Shown piece after piece: positions 24,859 through 34,668 of a stretch of 64,000 nucleotides of DNA. Positions within the stretch are counted from its first letter, which is position 1; the number at the start of each line of letters is the position of its first letter. The position numbers and the translations under genes were made by a program. Under the pieces are notes generated by a model. The model saw only the letters and a list, made by a program, of their open reading frames with translations, had not been told where the DNA came from and did no database searches. Origin of the DNA: Streptomyces coryli (GTDB lineage Bacteria > Actinomycetota > Actinomycetes > Streptomycetales > Streptomycetaceae); contig NZ_JAAKZV010000015.1 of NCBI RefSeq assembly GCF_011044975.1, positions 1 to 64,000 of the forward strand. The letters run 5' to 3'.

Positions 24859-26802
24859 ATGACGCACGTCGAAAGGCAGCAGTGGGACGTCGTGGTGGTC
24901 GGGGCCGGCGGCGCCGGGCTGCGCGCCGCCATCGAGGCCCGCGAGCAGGGCCTGCGTACGGCCGTGATCTGCAAGTCGCTGTTCGGCAAGGCCCACACGG
25001 TCATGGCCGAGGGCGGCATCGCGGCATCCATGGGCAACGTCAACTCGGGCGACAACTGGCAGGTGCACTTCCGCGACACCATGCGCGGCGGCAAGTTCCT
25101 CAACCACTGGCGGATGGCCGAACTGCACGCCAAGGAGGCCCCGGACCGGGTCTGGGAGCTGGAGACCTGGGGCGCGCTCTTCGACCGTACGAAGGACGGC
25201 AAGATCTCGCAGCGCAACTTCGGCGGGCATGAGTACCCGCGGCTTGCGCACGTCGGCGACCGGACCGGCCTGGAACTCATCCGCACGCTGCAGCAGAAGA
25301 TCGTGTCGCTGCAGCAGGAGGACTTCAAGGAGACCGGGGACTACGAGGCGAAGCTCAAAGTCTTCCAGGAGGTCACGGTCACACGGGTCCTCAAGGACGA
25401 CAGCGGAAAGGTTTCCGGAGTCTTCTGCTACGAGCGGGAGTCCGGGCGCTTCTGCGTCATCGAGGCGCCGTCCGTGGTGCTCGCGACCGGCGGGATCGGC
25501 AAGTCCTTCAAGGTGACGTCGAATTCGTGGGAGTACACGGGCGACGGGCACGCGCTGGCGCTGCTCGCCGGGGCGTCGCTGATCAACATGGAGTTCGTGC
25601 AGTTCCATCCCACCGGGATGGTCTGGCCGCCGTCGGTGAAGGGGATTCTCGTCACCGAGTCGGTGCGGGGTGACGGGGGCGTGCTCCGTAACTCCGAGGG
25701 CAAGCGGTTCATGTTCGACTACATCCCCGACGTCTTCAAGGAGAAGTACGCGCAGACGGAGGAGGAGGGCGACCGCTGGTACAAGGACCCGGACAACAAC
25801 CGGCGGCCGCCCGAGCTGCTGCCGCGCGACGAGGTCGCGCGGGCGATCAACTCCGAGGTCAAGGCGGGCCGCGGCTCGCCGCACGGCGGCGTCTTCCTCG
25901 ACGTGTCGACACGGATGCCGGCCGAGGAGATCAAGCGGCGGCTGCCGTCGATGCACCACCAGTTCAAGGAGCTGGCGGACGTCGACATCACGGCCGAGGC
26001 GATGGAGGTCGGGCCGACCTGCCATTACGTCATGGGCGGCGTCGACGTCGAGCCGGACACCGCGGCCGCGGTCGGGGTGCCGGGTCTGTTCGCGGCCGGT
26101 GAGGTCGCGGGCGGCATGCACGGCTCGAACCGGCTGGGCGGCAACTCGCTCTCCGACCTGCTGGTCTTCGGCCGGCGCGCCGGGCTGCACGCGGCGAAGT
26201 ACGCGGCCGAGCTGGGCGATTCCCGGCCCGTGGTGAACGAGGACGAGATCGCGACGGCCTCCGCGGAGGCGCTGCGGCCGTTCAGCGCCGAGCCGAGCGA
26301 CGAGGACGGCGCGCGGCCGCCGGAGAACCCGTACACGATCCACCAGGAGCTGCAGCAGGCGATGAACGACCTCGTCGGCATCATCCGGCGGGAGCCGGAG
26401 ATGAACGAGGCGCTGCAGCGGCTCGGCGAGCTGCGCGGGCGGGCCCGGCGGGCCGGGGTCGAGGGACACCGGCAGTTCAACCCCGGCTGGCACCTGGCGA
26501 TCGACCTGCGGAACATGCTGCTGGTGAGCGAGTGCGTCGCGCGCGCGGCGCGGGAGCGCACCGAGTCGCGCGGCGGGCACACCCGGGACGACTTCCCCGG
26601 GATGGACCGCGACTGGCGCAAGTCGAATCTCGTGTGCCGGCTCTCCGACCCGAGCGGCGGCCTCGCCGCCACCGACCCGGAGCGCGGCCAGATCCGCCTG
26701 GAGAAGCGGGAGATGCCGCCGATCCGGCCCGATCTGCTCGACCTGTTCGAGAAGGACGAACTGGTGAAGTACCTGACCGACGAGGAGCTGACGGCAGAGT
26801 GA
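24859..26802 (+). CDS. sdhA: succinate dehydrogenase/fumarate reductase flavoprotein subunit
   Basis: This 647-residue subunit oxidises succinate to fumarate at a covalently bound FAD. The dinucleotide-binding motif is VVVVGAGGAGLRAA (about 11-24). The His for FAD attachment is His46 in KAHTVMAEGGIAAS. Active-site segments are QFHPTGM, ESVRGDGG and SNRLGGNS. It forms the soluble part of complex II with SdhB and passes electrons to menaquinone through the anchor. The stop overlaps the GTG of sdhB. Confidence 0.96.
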   Translation: MTHVERQQWDVVVVGAGGAGLRAAIEAREQGLRTAVICKSLFGKAHTVMAEGGIAASMGNVNSGDNWQVHFRDTMRGGKFLNHWRMAELHAKEAPDRVWELETWGALFDRTKDGKISQRNFGGHEYPRLAHVGDRTGLELIRTLQQKIVSLQQEDFKETGDYEAKLKVFQEVTVTRVLKDDSGKVSGVFCYERESGRFCVIEAPSVVLATGGIGKSFKVTSNSWEYTGDGHALALLAGASLINMEFVQFHPTGMVWPPSVKGILVTESVRGDGGVLRNSEGKRFMFDYIPDVFKEKYAQTEEEGDRWYKDPDNNRRPPELLPRDEVARAINSEVKAGRGSPHGGVFLDVSTRMPAEEIKRRLPSMHHQFKELADVDITAEAMEVGPTCHYVMGGVDVEPDTAAAVGVPGLFAAGEVAGGMHGSNRLGGNSLSDLLVFGRRAGLHAAKYAAELGDSRPVVNEDEIATASAEALRPFSAEPSDEDGARPPENPYTIHQELQQAMNDLVGIIRREPEMNEALQRLGELRGRARRAGVEGHRQFNPGWHLAIDLRNMLLVSECVARAARERTESRGGHTRDDFPGMDRDWRKSNLVCRLSDPSGGLAATDPERGQIRLEKREMPPIRPDLLDLFEKDELVKYLTDEELTAE

Positions 26803-27587
26803 CCACCGCTGCTACGGGATACATCGCCAAGTTCAAGGTATGGCGTGGGGACACCGAGGGCGGTGCCCTGGAGGACTTCGAGGTCGAGGTGAACGAGGGC
26901 GAGGTCGTCCTCGACATCATCCACCGGCTGCAGGCCACGCAGGCCCCGGACCTGGCGGTGCGGTGGAACTGCAAGGCGGGCAAGTGCGGTTCGTGCTCCG
27001 CGGAGATCAACGGGCGGCCGCGGCTGCTGTGCATGACGCGGATGTCGGTCTTCACCCGCGAGGAGACCATCACCGTCACGCCGCTGCGGGCCTTCCCGAT
27101 CGTCCGCGACCTCGTCACCAACGTGGGCTTCAACTACCAGAAGGCCCGCGAGGTCCCGTCCTTCGTACCGCCGCAGGACCTCGGTCCCGGCGAGTACCGG
27201 ATGATGCAGGAGGACGTCAACAGGTCGCAGGAGTTCCGTAAGTGCATCGAGTGCTTCCTGTGCCAGGACACCTGCCATGTGGTCCGCGACCACGAGGACA
27301 ACAAGGAGGCGTTCGCCGGGCCGCGGTTCCTGATGCGGGTGGCGGAGCTGGACATGCACCCGCTGGACGACGCGGCCGAGCAGGGCCTCGACCGTAAGGC
27401 GACGGCGCAGGAGGAGCACGGGCTCGGCTACTGCAACATCACGAAGTGCTGCTCGGAGGTCTGCCCGGAGGGCATCAAGATCACCGACAACGCGCTGATC
27501 CCGCTCAAGGAACGGGCGGTGGACCGGAAGTATGACCCGCTGGTCTGGCTGGGCAACAAGATCATGAGGCGCGGCCAGGACACCTGA
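26799..27587 (+). CDS. sdhB: succinate dehydrogenase iron-sulfur subunit
   Basis: This 262-residue subunit starts from GTG 26799, which overlaps the sdhA stop (GTGA). The N-terminal ferredoxin domain has the [2Fe-2S] cysteines in RWNCKAGKCGSCSA and LLCMTRM. The C-terminal domain has cluster cysteines in CIECFLCQDTCH and CCSEVCPEGIK. It carries electrons from SdhA to the membrane anchor. The C-terminus is rich in basic residues. A hairpin terminator follows at 27618-27644. Confidence 0.95.
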   Translation: MTTAATGYIAKFKVWRGDTEGGALEDFEVEVNEGEVVLDIIHRLQATQAPDLAVRWNCKAGKCGSCSAEINGRPRLLCMTRMSVFTREETITVTPLRAFPIVRDLVTNVGFNYQKAREVPSFVPPQDLGPGEYRMMQEDVNRSQEFRKCIECFLCQDTCHVVRDHEDNKEAFAGPRFLMRVAELDMHPLDDAAEQGLDRKATAQEEHGLGYCNITKCCSEVCPEGIKITDNALIPLKERAVDRKYDPLVWLGNKIMRRGQDT

Positions 27588-27617
27588 CGTCAGCGGTCGC
27601 ACCAATGACACACCCGA

Positions 27618-27644
27618 AGGGGCCCTTGTGACACAGGGGCCCCT
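27618..27644 (+). terminator. 13 bp hairpin ending the sdh operon
   Basis: Arms AGGGGCCCTTGTG and CACAGGGGCCCCT (one G:T pair) enclose a single A, 31 bp after the sdhB stop. It ends only 5 nt before the proposed ATG of the carboxypeptidase gene, so that gene's own transcript must start within or after it. Confidence 0.8.
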
Positions 27645-27649
27645 CCGCA

Positions 27650-29245
27650 ATGCTCCTGCGCATGCGCAGACCCTTTAACCGCCGTACGCATCTGTCACTT
27701 TGGCCGCTGCTGGCGGCACTGCTGGCCACCGGCCTCAGCTACAGCGCCCCCGCGACCTCCGCGCCCGACGACGACGCCCTGACCCAGGCGCTCGACAACA
27801 TCCTCGCCGACAGCCGCCTCAACGGCGGTCTGGCCTCCGTCACCGTCGCGGACGCGGCCAGTGGCGAGACGCTTTACGAGCGGGCGCCCGACGTGCGCCT
27901 GATGCCCGCGTCCAACACCAAGCTGCCGACGTCCGCGGCCGCCATGGCCGTCCTCGGCCCCGACTACACCTGGGATACGGACGTCCTGGCGACGGGAAAG
28001 CGCAGCGGCGGCACCCTCGAAGGGGACCTCTACCTGCGCGGCACCGGCGACCCGACGCTGCTCGCCGAGGACCTCGACGCGCTCGCGCAGAAGGTCGCCG
28101 CCGAGGGGATCACCAGGGTGAGCGGGCGGCTGGTCGCCGATGACACCCGCTTCGACGCCGTCCGGCTCGGGGATTCGTGGGCGGCGGATGACGAGTCGGC
28201 GTATTACGAGCCGCAGATCTCCGCGCTCACCCTCAATGCCGATACGGACTACGACAACGGCAACGTGGTGATCGAGACCAGCCCGGGCAAGCAGGCCGGG
28301 GACGCGGCGGCCGTCAAGATGACGCCGGCCAATCGCTACGTGAAGGTCGTCAACCGCGCGAAGACCGTCGGCAAGGACGAGCCGAGCACGCTGGGCGTCG
28401 AGCGCAACCACGGCACCAACACGATCGTGGTCAGCGGGAACATCCCGCAGAAGGCCGACACCGATAAGCAGTGGATCGCGGTCTGGGAGCCGACCGGCTA
28501 CGCCGCCTCGGTCTTCCGCGACAAGCTGGCCGCGCACGGGATCAAGGTCGCCGGCGGCACGCGGCTCGGCGAGGCCGTACCGGACGGTGCCGACAAGCTC
28601 GCCACCCACGGCTCGATGTCGCTGGCCCGCGTGCTCACCCCGTTCATGAAGCTGTCCAACAACGGGCACGCCGAGGTCCTCGCCAAGACGATGGGGTACG
28701 AGGCGGAGAAGTCCGGCAGCTGGGGTGCGGGCCTCAAGGCCATCGGCGGGTGGCTGAAGGGCGACGCGGGCGTCGACACCGGCACGCTGCGGCAGGCCGA
28801 CGGGTCGGGGCTCTCGCGCAAGAACAACGTCCCGAGCGGGCAGTTCGCGAAGCTGCTGCATCACGCACAGCAGGAGCCCTGGTTCAAGGAGTGGTACGAC
28901 GCGCTGCCGGTCGCCTGCAACAGCGACCGGATGGTCGGCGGGACGCTGCGCTCCCGGATGTGCGGCACCCCGGCGGCGGGGAACGTGCACGCGAAGACCG
29001 GGTCGCTCACCGGGGCGTCCGCGCTCTCCGGGTACGTCACGGCCGCCGACGGCAAGAAGTTGATCTTCAGCGTGGTGCTGAACAACTACCTCGCCTCGTC
29101 CGTGAAGGACATCGAGGACAAGATCGCGGTGGTGCTCGCCTCGTACCGCGAGGGCGCGGAGACCATCAAGGAACCCTCGCTCACCCGGAAGGCGGCACCC
29201 CCGGCCGACCTCGAGTGCGCCTGGCAGAAGCCGCGCTCCTGCTAG
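27650..29245 (+). CDS. dacB: D-alanyl-D-alanine carboxypeptidase/endopeptidase (peptidase S13, PBP4 type)
   Basis: This 531-residue exported enzyme trims peptidoglycan stem peptides. A signal segment spans residues 14-38. The three penicillin-binding motifs are S88-N-T-K91 in MPASNTKLPT, SNN in KLSNNGHAEV, and KTG in HAKTGSLTGAS. The start is unsure. ATG 27650 sits 5 nt behind a terminator hairpin and lacks a ribosome-binding site, and ATG 27662 (MRRPFNRR) also lacks one. Leaderless translation is possible. Confidence 0.9.
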   Translation: MLLRMRRPFNRRTHLSLWPLLAALLATGLSYSAPATSAPDDDALTQALDNILADSRLNGGLASVTVADAASGETLYERAPDVRLMPASNTKLPTSAAAMAVLGPDYTWDTDVLATGKRSGGTLEGDLYLRGTGDPTLLAEDLDALAQKVAAEGITRVSGRLVADDTRFDAVRLGDSWAADDESAYYEPQISALTLNADTDYDNGNVVIETSPGKQAGDAAAVKMTPANRYVKVVNRAKTVGKDEPSTLGVERNHGTNTIVVSGNIPQKADTDKQWIAVWEPTGYAASVFRDKLAAHGIKVAGGTRLGEAVPDGADKLATHGSMSLARVLTPFMKLSNNGHAEVLAKTMGYEAEKSGSWGAGLKAIGGWLKGDAGVDTGTLRQADGSGLSRKNNVPSGQFAKLLHHAQQEPWFKEWYDALPVACNSDRMVGGTLRSRMCGTPAAGNVHAKTGSLTGASALSGYVTAADGKKLIFSVVLNNYLASSVKDIEDKIAVVLASYREGAETIKEPSLTRKAAPPADLECAWQKPRSC

Positions 29246-29297
29246 CGCAGTAGTCACGCGATACCCGGCCCGGTCGCGACCGCATCATTACGGACTT

Positions 29298-31256
29298 ATG
29301 GTGCGGAAAGGACCGGGTCGGGCGGCGGCCCGGCGCAGCGAGAAGGGCCTGGCGCGGATGCGAATACGGCGGCTTCGCTATGGGTGTGCCGTACTGGGCG
29401 CGCTCGGGACCCTGCTGCTCCAGGGCGCGTCAGCGCCCCTCGTAGACCCCGTCACCCTCGACAAGGACGGGCAGATCACCGACGAGGTCGGCGCCCTCGG
29501 CAGCCGCCGCGGTGAGGTGGCCACGGCGCTCGAGGATCTCGACAAGTCGAACAACATCCAGCTCTACGTCGCGTATGTGCGCAACTTCGCCGGCCGCGGC
29601 GGGCAGTCCTGGGCCGATGCCACCGCCGAGAAGAACGGGCTCGGGCAGAACGACATCCTCCTCGCCGTCGCCACCCGCGACCGTCAGTACGCCACCTCCG
29701 CCGCCACCGACTCCGGCCTCACCGAGGACCAGATCCAGCAGGTCAACGCCGAGGCCATCGAGCCGGCGCTGCGCCAGAACGACTGGGCGGGCGCGGCCAT
29801 CGGCGGGGCGGACGGCATCGCGGCCGTGCTGGACGGCAAGCCCATCCCGAAGCCCGAGATCACCCCGGGCCCGGCTAATCCGGGCGGCGGGACCGGTGCC
29901 GAGCAGTTCACCGCCTCCGACGCGCTGGTGCCGGTGCTGGCGGTGGGCGGGGCCGCGGTGGCGGCCGGGTATCTGTTCTCGCCCAAGCGGCGCAAGCGGC
30001 GGCAGGAGGGCGGTGGCTGGGGCCGGAGCGGGCCGCAGCTGACGCCGTTGCCCGCGCTGGACTCGCAGGCCAGGACGCTGCTGGTGGAGACCGACGACGC
30101 GATCCGCACCTCGTCGGAGGAGCTGGGCTTCGCCTCCGCCCAGTTCGGCGAGGAGGCGTCCAAGCCGTTCAACGACGCCATCGGATACGCCAAGGGCGAG
30201 CTCACCGCGGCCTTCCGGCTGCGGCAGCAGCTCGACGACGCGTATCCCGAGGACGACGCCACCAAGCGGAAGATGCTCGACGAGATCATCGCCCGCTGCA
30301 CCGACGCCAACCGGCGGCTCGACGCCGAGTCGGCCGCCTTCGACCAGCTGCGCGCCATGGTCACCAACGCCCCCGAGGTGCTGGCCAACGCCGAGGCGGC
30401 GGCGGAGCGGCTGCCGCAGCGGATCAACGACGCCGAGGTGCAGCTCACCGGGCTGGGGCAGGCGTACGCGTCGTCCGCGTTCGCGGCGGTGGCGAACAAC
30501 CCGCGGGAGGCCAAGGACCGCTTCCAGTTCGCGGCGAAGAACCTCACCCAGGCCCGTACTGCGCTGACCGGAGGCGACCGCAACATCACGGCCGTGCACG
30601 TGCGCGCCGCCGAGGGCGCGATCGAGCAGTGCGACACCCTCACCGACGCGGTGCTGCGGCGGGCGAACGAGCTGCAGGCCGCGGCCGCGAAGGTCGAGGA
30701 GTCGCTCCGGGACATGCAGGCGGACCTCGCCGACGCCCGCGGCATGGTCTCCGGCACCAACCACGACGTGTCCACCGCCGATCTGCAGGGCCGCATCGCC
30801 CGCGCCGAGACGGTGCTCGCCGAGGTGCAGCAGTCGGTGGCGGCGGGCCCGTACGACCCCCTGGACACCCTGCGCCGGATCGAGGAGGCGGACGCGGCGC
30901 TGGAGGAGGCGCTGTCCGGCGCCCGGGAGCAGGCGGCGGCCGAGCGCAAGGCCCGCGGCCTGCTCGACCAGGCGCTGCTCGCGGCGCGCAGCGAGGTGGC
31001 GGCGGCCCGCGACTTCATCACCACCCACCGCGGCGGCATCGGCAGCTCGGCCCGCACCCGGCTGCACGAGGCGCAGCGGCATCTGCAGCAGGCCGAGAGC
31101 TTCGCGTCCGCGGACGCGACCAGCGCCCTGCAGCACGCCCAGCAGGCGGACAGCCTGGCGCAGCAGGCGCGCGAGCTCGCCGAGCGCGATGTCTACGGCG
31201 GCTACGGATCCGGCTACGGGCGGATGGGCGGCATGGGCGGCGGCGGCCGCTTCTAG
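29298..31256 (+). CDS. TPM-domain membrane protein with long coiled-coil C-terminus
   Basis: The protein has up to 652 residues: a signal-like segment near 28-45, then an extracytoplasmic TPM domain (about 50-180; DEVGALGSR, NGLGQNDILLAVATRDRQ). A membrane segment lies near 211-228, followed by basic KRRKRR and a long Ala/Glu-rich cytoplasmic coiled coil ending in a Gly/Tyr/Met-rich tail. A start at 29358 (MRIRRLRYG) is also possible. It precedes pspA by 39 bp on the same strand. TPM proteins have been tied to membrane protein maintenance, which suits a partnership with PspA at the inner membrane face. Confidence 0.85.
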   Translation: MVRKGPGRAAARRSEKGLARMRIRRLRYGCAVLGALGTLLLQGASAPLVDPVTLDKDGQITDEVGALGSRRGEVATALEDLDKSNNIQLYVAYVRNFAGRGGQSWADATAEKNGLGQNDILLAVATRDRQYATSAATDSGLTEDQIQQVNAEAIEPALRQNDWAGAAIGGADGIAAVLDGKPIPKPEITPGPANPGGGTGAEQFTASDALVPVLAVGGAAVAAGYLFSPKRRKRRQEGGGWGRSGPQLTPLPALDSQARTLLVETDDAIRTSSEELGFASAQFGEEASKPFNDAIGYAKGELTAAFRLRQQLDDAYPEDDATKRKMLDEIIARCTDANRRLDAESAAFDQLRAMVTNAPEVLANAEAAAERLPQRINDAEVQLTGLGQAYASSAFAAVANNPREAKDRFQFAAKNLTQARTALTGGDRNITAVHVRAAEGAIEQCDTLTDAVLRRANELQAAAAKVEESLRDMQADLADARGMVSGTNHDVSTADLQGRIARAETVLAEVQQSVAAGPYDPLDTLRRIEEADAALEEALSGAREQAAAERKARGLLDQALLAARSEVAAARDFITTHRGGIGSSARTRLHEAQRHLQQAESFASADATSALQHAQQADSLAQQARELAERDVYGGYGSGYGRMGGMGGGGRF

Positions 31257-31295
31257 TACGTATCTGATCGACCAGCTCACAAGGAGAACGGCGTC

Positions 31296-32054
31296 ATGAC
31301 CGGAAAGCAGACCATCCTCGGCCGCGTCACCCAGCTCGCCCGGGCCAACATCAACGCGCTCATCGACCAGGCGGAGGACCCGCAGGTCATGATCGACCAG
31401 CTGATCCGCGACTACACCGGCAACATCCGCGAGGCGGAGGAGGCGGTGTCGGTGACGATCGGCAATCTGCGGCTGATGGAGCAGGACCGCACCGAGGACC
31501 AGGAAGCCGCCACCGAGTGGGGCAACAAGGCGCTGGCGGCGTCGGCCAAGGCCGACGAGCTGCGGGCCGCCGGGAACACGCTGGACGCCGACAAGTTCGA
31601 CCAGCTCGCCCGGGTCGCGCTGCAGCGGCAGCTGCAGCACGAGAACGAGATGCGGACCGCGGCGCCGATGATCACCAGCCAGACGGAGGTGGTCGACAAG
31701 CTGCGTACCAACCTGGAGGCGATGAAGGGCAAGCTCTCCGAGCTGAACTCCAAGCGCGACCAGCTGGTGGCCCGCTCCCGTACGGCGCAGGCGCAGAACC
31801 AGATGCTGGACGCGGTCCGGTCGATGGACGTCACCGACCCGACGGCGGAGCTGGGGCGCTTCGAGGAGAAGATCCGCCGCGAGGAGGCCCGCGCGATGGG
31901 CAAGGAGGAGCTGGCGAACTCGTCCCTGGACGCCCAGTTCGAGCAGCTCGACGACCTCGGCACGAAGGCGGAGATCGACGCGCGGCTGGCCCAGCTCAAG
32001 GGCAACGGCGGCAGCACGGTGACCGCCATCGGCGGCGGGCAGCAGGCTGCGTGA
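31296..32054 (+). CDS. pspA: PspA/IM30-family membrane-stress protein
   Basis: This 252-residue, almost wholly helical protein has the typical start GRVTQLARANINALIDQAEDP and an YTGNIREAEEAV segment. Long coiled-coil helices reach about residue 235. Proteins of this family assemble on the cytoplasmic membrane and protect it when it is damaged. AAGGAGAA stands before the ATG. With the TPM gene it forms a likely two-gene unit. It converges on the phosphatase gene with a 3 bp gap. Confidence 0.92.
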   Translation: MTGKQTILGRVTQLARANINALIDQAEDPQVMIDQLIRDYTGNIREAEEAVSVTIGNLRLMEQDRTEDQEAATEWGNKALAASAKADELRAAGNTLDADKFDQLARVALQRQLQHENEMRTAAPMITSQTEVVDKLRTNLEAMKGKLSELNSKRDQLVARSRTAQAQNQMLDAVRSMDVTDPTAELGRFEEKIRREEARAMGKEELANSSLDAQFEQLDDLGTKAEIDARLAQLKGNGGSTVTAIGGGQQAA

Positions 32055-32057
32055 TCC

Positions 32058-34499
32058 TCAGAACGCGCTGAGCAGCGCCTCCACCGGGTCCTCCGCCGCC
32101 GGCTGGTCGCCCGGGAGAGCGAGTTCGTACCAGACGGTCTTGCCGCGGTGGGTGCGCCTGCTGCCCCAGTTGAGGCTGAGCAGGCTGACCAGTTGCAGGC
32201 CGCGGCCGCCCTCGTCCGTGTCGCGGGCGCGGCGGCGGCGGGGCTGGACCAGGGCGGCGTCCCAGACCTCGCAGACCAGGGTGCGGTCGAGGAGGAGGCG
32301 GAGGCGGATCTCGCCTTCGCCGTGCCGGAGCGCGTTGGTGACCAGCTCGCTGACCAGCAGCTCGGTGGTGTCGACCAGGTCGTCGAGGCCCCAGTCGAGC
32401 AGCTGCGCGCGGGCGTGCTCGCGGGCGCGGGCGACGGAGCGCGGCTCGGCGGGGAGCTTCCAGTCGCCTACGGAGCCGGGCGGGAGTCCCTCGACGCGGG
32501 CCATCAGCAGGGCGATGTCGTCCTCGCCGTGCCGGGTCGGGAGCGCGTCCAGGACGTGGTCGCAGGCCTCCTCGAGGCGCTGGCCCGCCTCGTCCAGGGC
32601 TTTGCGGAGGGCGTCGAGGCCCTCGGCGAGCGGGTGCTCGCGGGACTCGATCAGCCCGTCGGTGTAGAGCGAGAGCAGCGCCCCGTCCTCCAGCTCGGTC
32701 TCGGTCTCCTCGAACGGCTCGCCGCCGACGCCGAGCGGCAGCCCGGTGGGGACCTCTAGCAGCATGGCCGGCTGGCCCGGCTCCACGACGACGGGCGGCA
32801 GGTGCCCTGCGTTGGCGATGGTGCAGCGGCGGGTGACGGAGTCGTAGACGGCGTAGACACAGGTGGCGAGATACACCTCGGAGGACTCGCCGAGGCCGCG
32901 GGCGATCTCGTCGAGCGCCGCGAGCACCTCGGCCGGCTCCAGGTCGAGCAGCGCGAGGGTGCGTACGGCCGTGCGCAGCTCGCCCATCGCGACCGCGGCG
33001 CGCAGCCCGCGTCCCATGACGTCGCCGACGACCAGGGCGGTGCGGTGGCCCGGCAGCTCGATGACGTCGAACCAGTCGCCGCCGACCTCGGTCGCGGTGT
33101 TCCCCGGCAGATAGCGGCAGGCGATGTCGAGGCCCGCGGCGACCGGGTCGCCGGGCGGGAGCAGGCTGCGCTGGAGTATGAGCGCGCGGGAGTGTTCGCG
33201 CCGGTAGAGGCGGGCGTTGTCGATGCAGACGGCGGCGCGAGCGGCGAGCTGGACGGCCAGAGCGGTGTCGCGCTCGCCGAAGTCCTCGCTGCCCTTGGCG
33301 CGGGCGAACTGGACGAGGCCGACGACGGTGTCGCCGGCGACGAGCGGGACGGCGAGAGTCGTCTGCACGACTCCCGATTCGTCGTCGCCGCTGACCACCT
33401 GCACCTGTCCGGTGCGCAGCGCGGCCGCGTACGGGGAGTGGAAGGGGAAGTGGTGGGTGGCGCCGACCGGCGTCACCGGGGAGTCGGAGACGGCGCTGGC
33501 GAAGGCGACCCGGCGCAGCTCGGCGCTGCCGTCGGCGAGCCCGGGGCGCCCCTCGTCGCCGTCGAGCATCCCCTCGTACAGGTCGACGCAGGCCATGTCG
33601 CAGAACTGCGGCACGGTCACGTCGAGCAGCTCGCGGGCGGTGGTCTGCAGGTCGAGCGAGTTGCCGATGCGGGCGCCGGCCTCGTTCAGCAGCGCGAGGT
33701 TGCGCCGGGCGGACGCCGCCTCGTGCTCCGCGCGCCGGCGGCTGGTGACGTCGGTGGCGATGGCGGCGACGCCGATGGGGCGGCCCGCGCCGTTGTGCAC
33801 CCGGTACATCGACACCGACCAGCGGAGCCGCTGCGGCTCCTCCGGGGACGGGCCGAGTATCTGCATGTCGGTGACCGGCTCGCCGGTGTCCAGCACCTGC
33901 TTGAGCGCCGCGCTCATCCGCTCGGCCTCCTGCCGCGGCAGGTAGTCCTGCGGGGTGCGGCCGCGGTGGGTGTCCGGGGCGCCGCCGAAGGCGGTGGCGA
34001 AGCGCTCGTTGACCCGCAGCAGCCGGCCGTCCGTACCGAAGAGCAGGAAGCCCATCGGGGACTCGCCGAAGACCGCCTGGGAGGCGGCGAGGTCGGTCTC
34101 GATACGGCGCAGCGCGTAGACGTCGACGGCGACGCAGAGCGCGCCGCGCTCGCCGCCGACGCGGCGGGTGGGCATGACGTAGAGCTCGGCGATGCCGTCG
34201 GCGCCGGTGCCGCCGGGACGGCGATACGGAATCAGCCCGGTCCACTCGCGGCCGTCGAGGCCGCCGTCGTCGTTCAGGATGGCCGCGACCCCGCGGCCGA
34301 CGCGTTCGCGCTGCTCAGCGGGGACGAAGGCGACGACCGGGTCGCGGCCGAGGGCCTCCTCCGCCGGGATGCCCAGCAGGTCGGTCGCCCGGTCGCTCCA
34401 GCTGTCGATGCGTCCGTCGGAGCCGAGGGAGAACGACGCCACCTTGATGTGGTCATAGATCGACCCCGGCGGACTGGACTGCCACAACGGGTCCGTCAC
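32058..34499 (-). CDS. PAS-PAS-GAF-SpoIIE phosphatase with C-terminal HATPase domain
   Basis: This 813-residue cytoplasmic sensor starts from GTG 34499. Two PAS-like domains lie at about 15-130 and 140-260, and a GAF domain at 270-435. A PP2C/SpoIIE phosphatase follows at 455-665 (EVGGDWFDVIEL, VVGDVMGRG, LYTDGLIES). A RsbW-like HATPase domain at 690-795 has SELVTNALRHG and DEGGRGLQLV. Such proteins set sigma-factor activity by dephosphorylating anti-anti-sigma proteins, and here a kinase-like module is fused in. A separate HATPase protein is encoded just upstream at 34669-35121, so the two may act in one partner-switching pathway. Confidence 0.9.
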   Translation of the reverse strand: MTDPLWQSSPPGSIYDHIKVASFSLGSDGRIDSWSDRATDLLGIPAEEALGRDPVVAFVPAEQRERVGRGVAAILNDDGGLDGREWTGLIPYRRPGGTGADGIAELYVMPTRRVGGERGALCVAVDVYALRRIETDLAASQAVFGESPMGFLLFGTDGRLLRVNERFATAFGGAPDTHRGRTPQDYLPRQEAERMSAALKQVLDTGEPVTDMQILGPSPEEPQRLRWSVSMYRVHNGAGRPIGVAAIATDVTSRRRAEHEAASARRNLALLNEAGARIGNSLDLQTTARELLDVTVPQFCDMACVDLYEGMLDGDEGRPGLADGSAELRRVAFASAVSDSPVTPVGATHHFPFHSPYAAALRTGQVQVVSGDDESGVVQTTLAVPLVAGDTVVGLVQFARAKGSEDFGERDTALAVQLAARAAVCIDNARLYRREHSRALILQRSLLPPGDPVAAGLDIACRYLPGNTATEVGGDWFDVIELPGHRTALVVGDVMGRGLRAAVAMGELRTAVRTLALLDLEPAEVLAALDEIARGLGESSEVYLATCVYAVYDSVTRRCTIANAGHLPPVVVEPGQPAMLLEVPTGLPLGVGGEPFEETETELEDGALLSLYTDGLIESREHPLAEGLDALRKALDEAGQRLEEACDHVLDALPTRHGEDDIALLMARVEGLPPGSVGDWKLPAEPRSVARAREHARAQLLDWGLDDLVDTTELLVSELVTNALRHGEGEIRLRLLLDRTLVCEVWDAALVQPRRRRARDTDEGGRGLQLVSLLSLNWGSRRTHRGKTVWYELALPGDQPAAEDPVEALLSAF

Positions 34500-34668
34500 G
34501 CGACCGCCCCCTTACTCAACCGGAACACACACTTCAGGTCGCGATCGGGCCCCGTCCCAGTTCCCGATCGGACCTGCGTGTACTCCTTGACACTTCTAAC
34601 CGGTCAGCGGCTAGTCGAACCTCACCGTTACCGCACTCACACCATGTGTCCCGGACGAACCGGACGAC

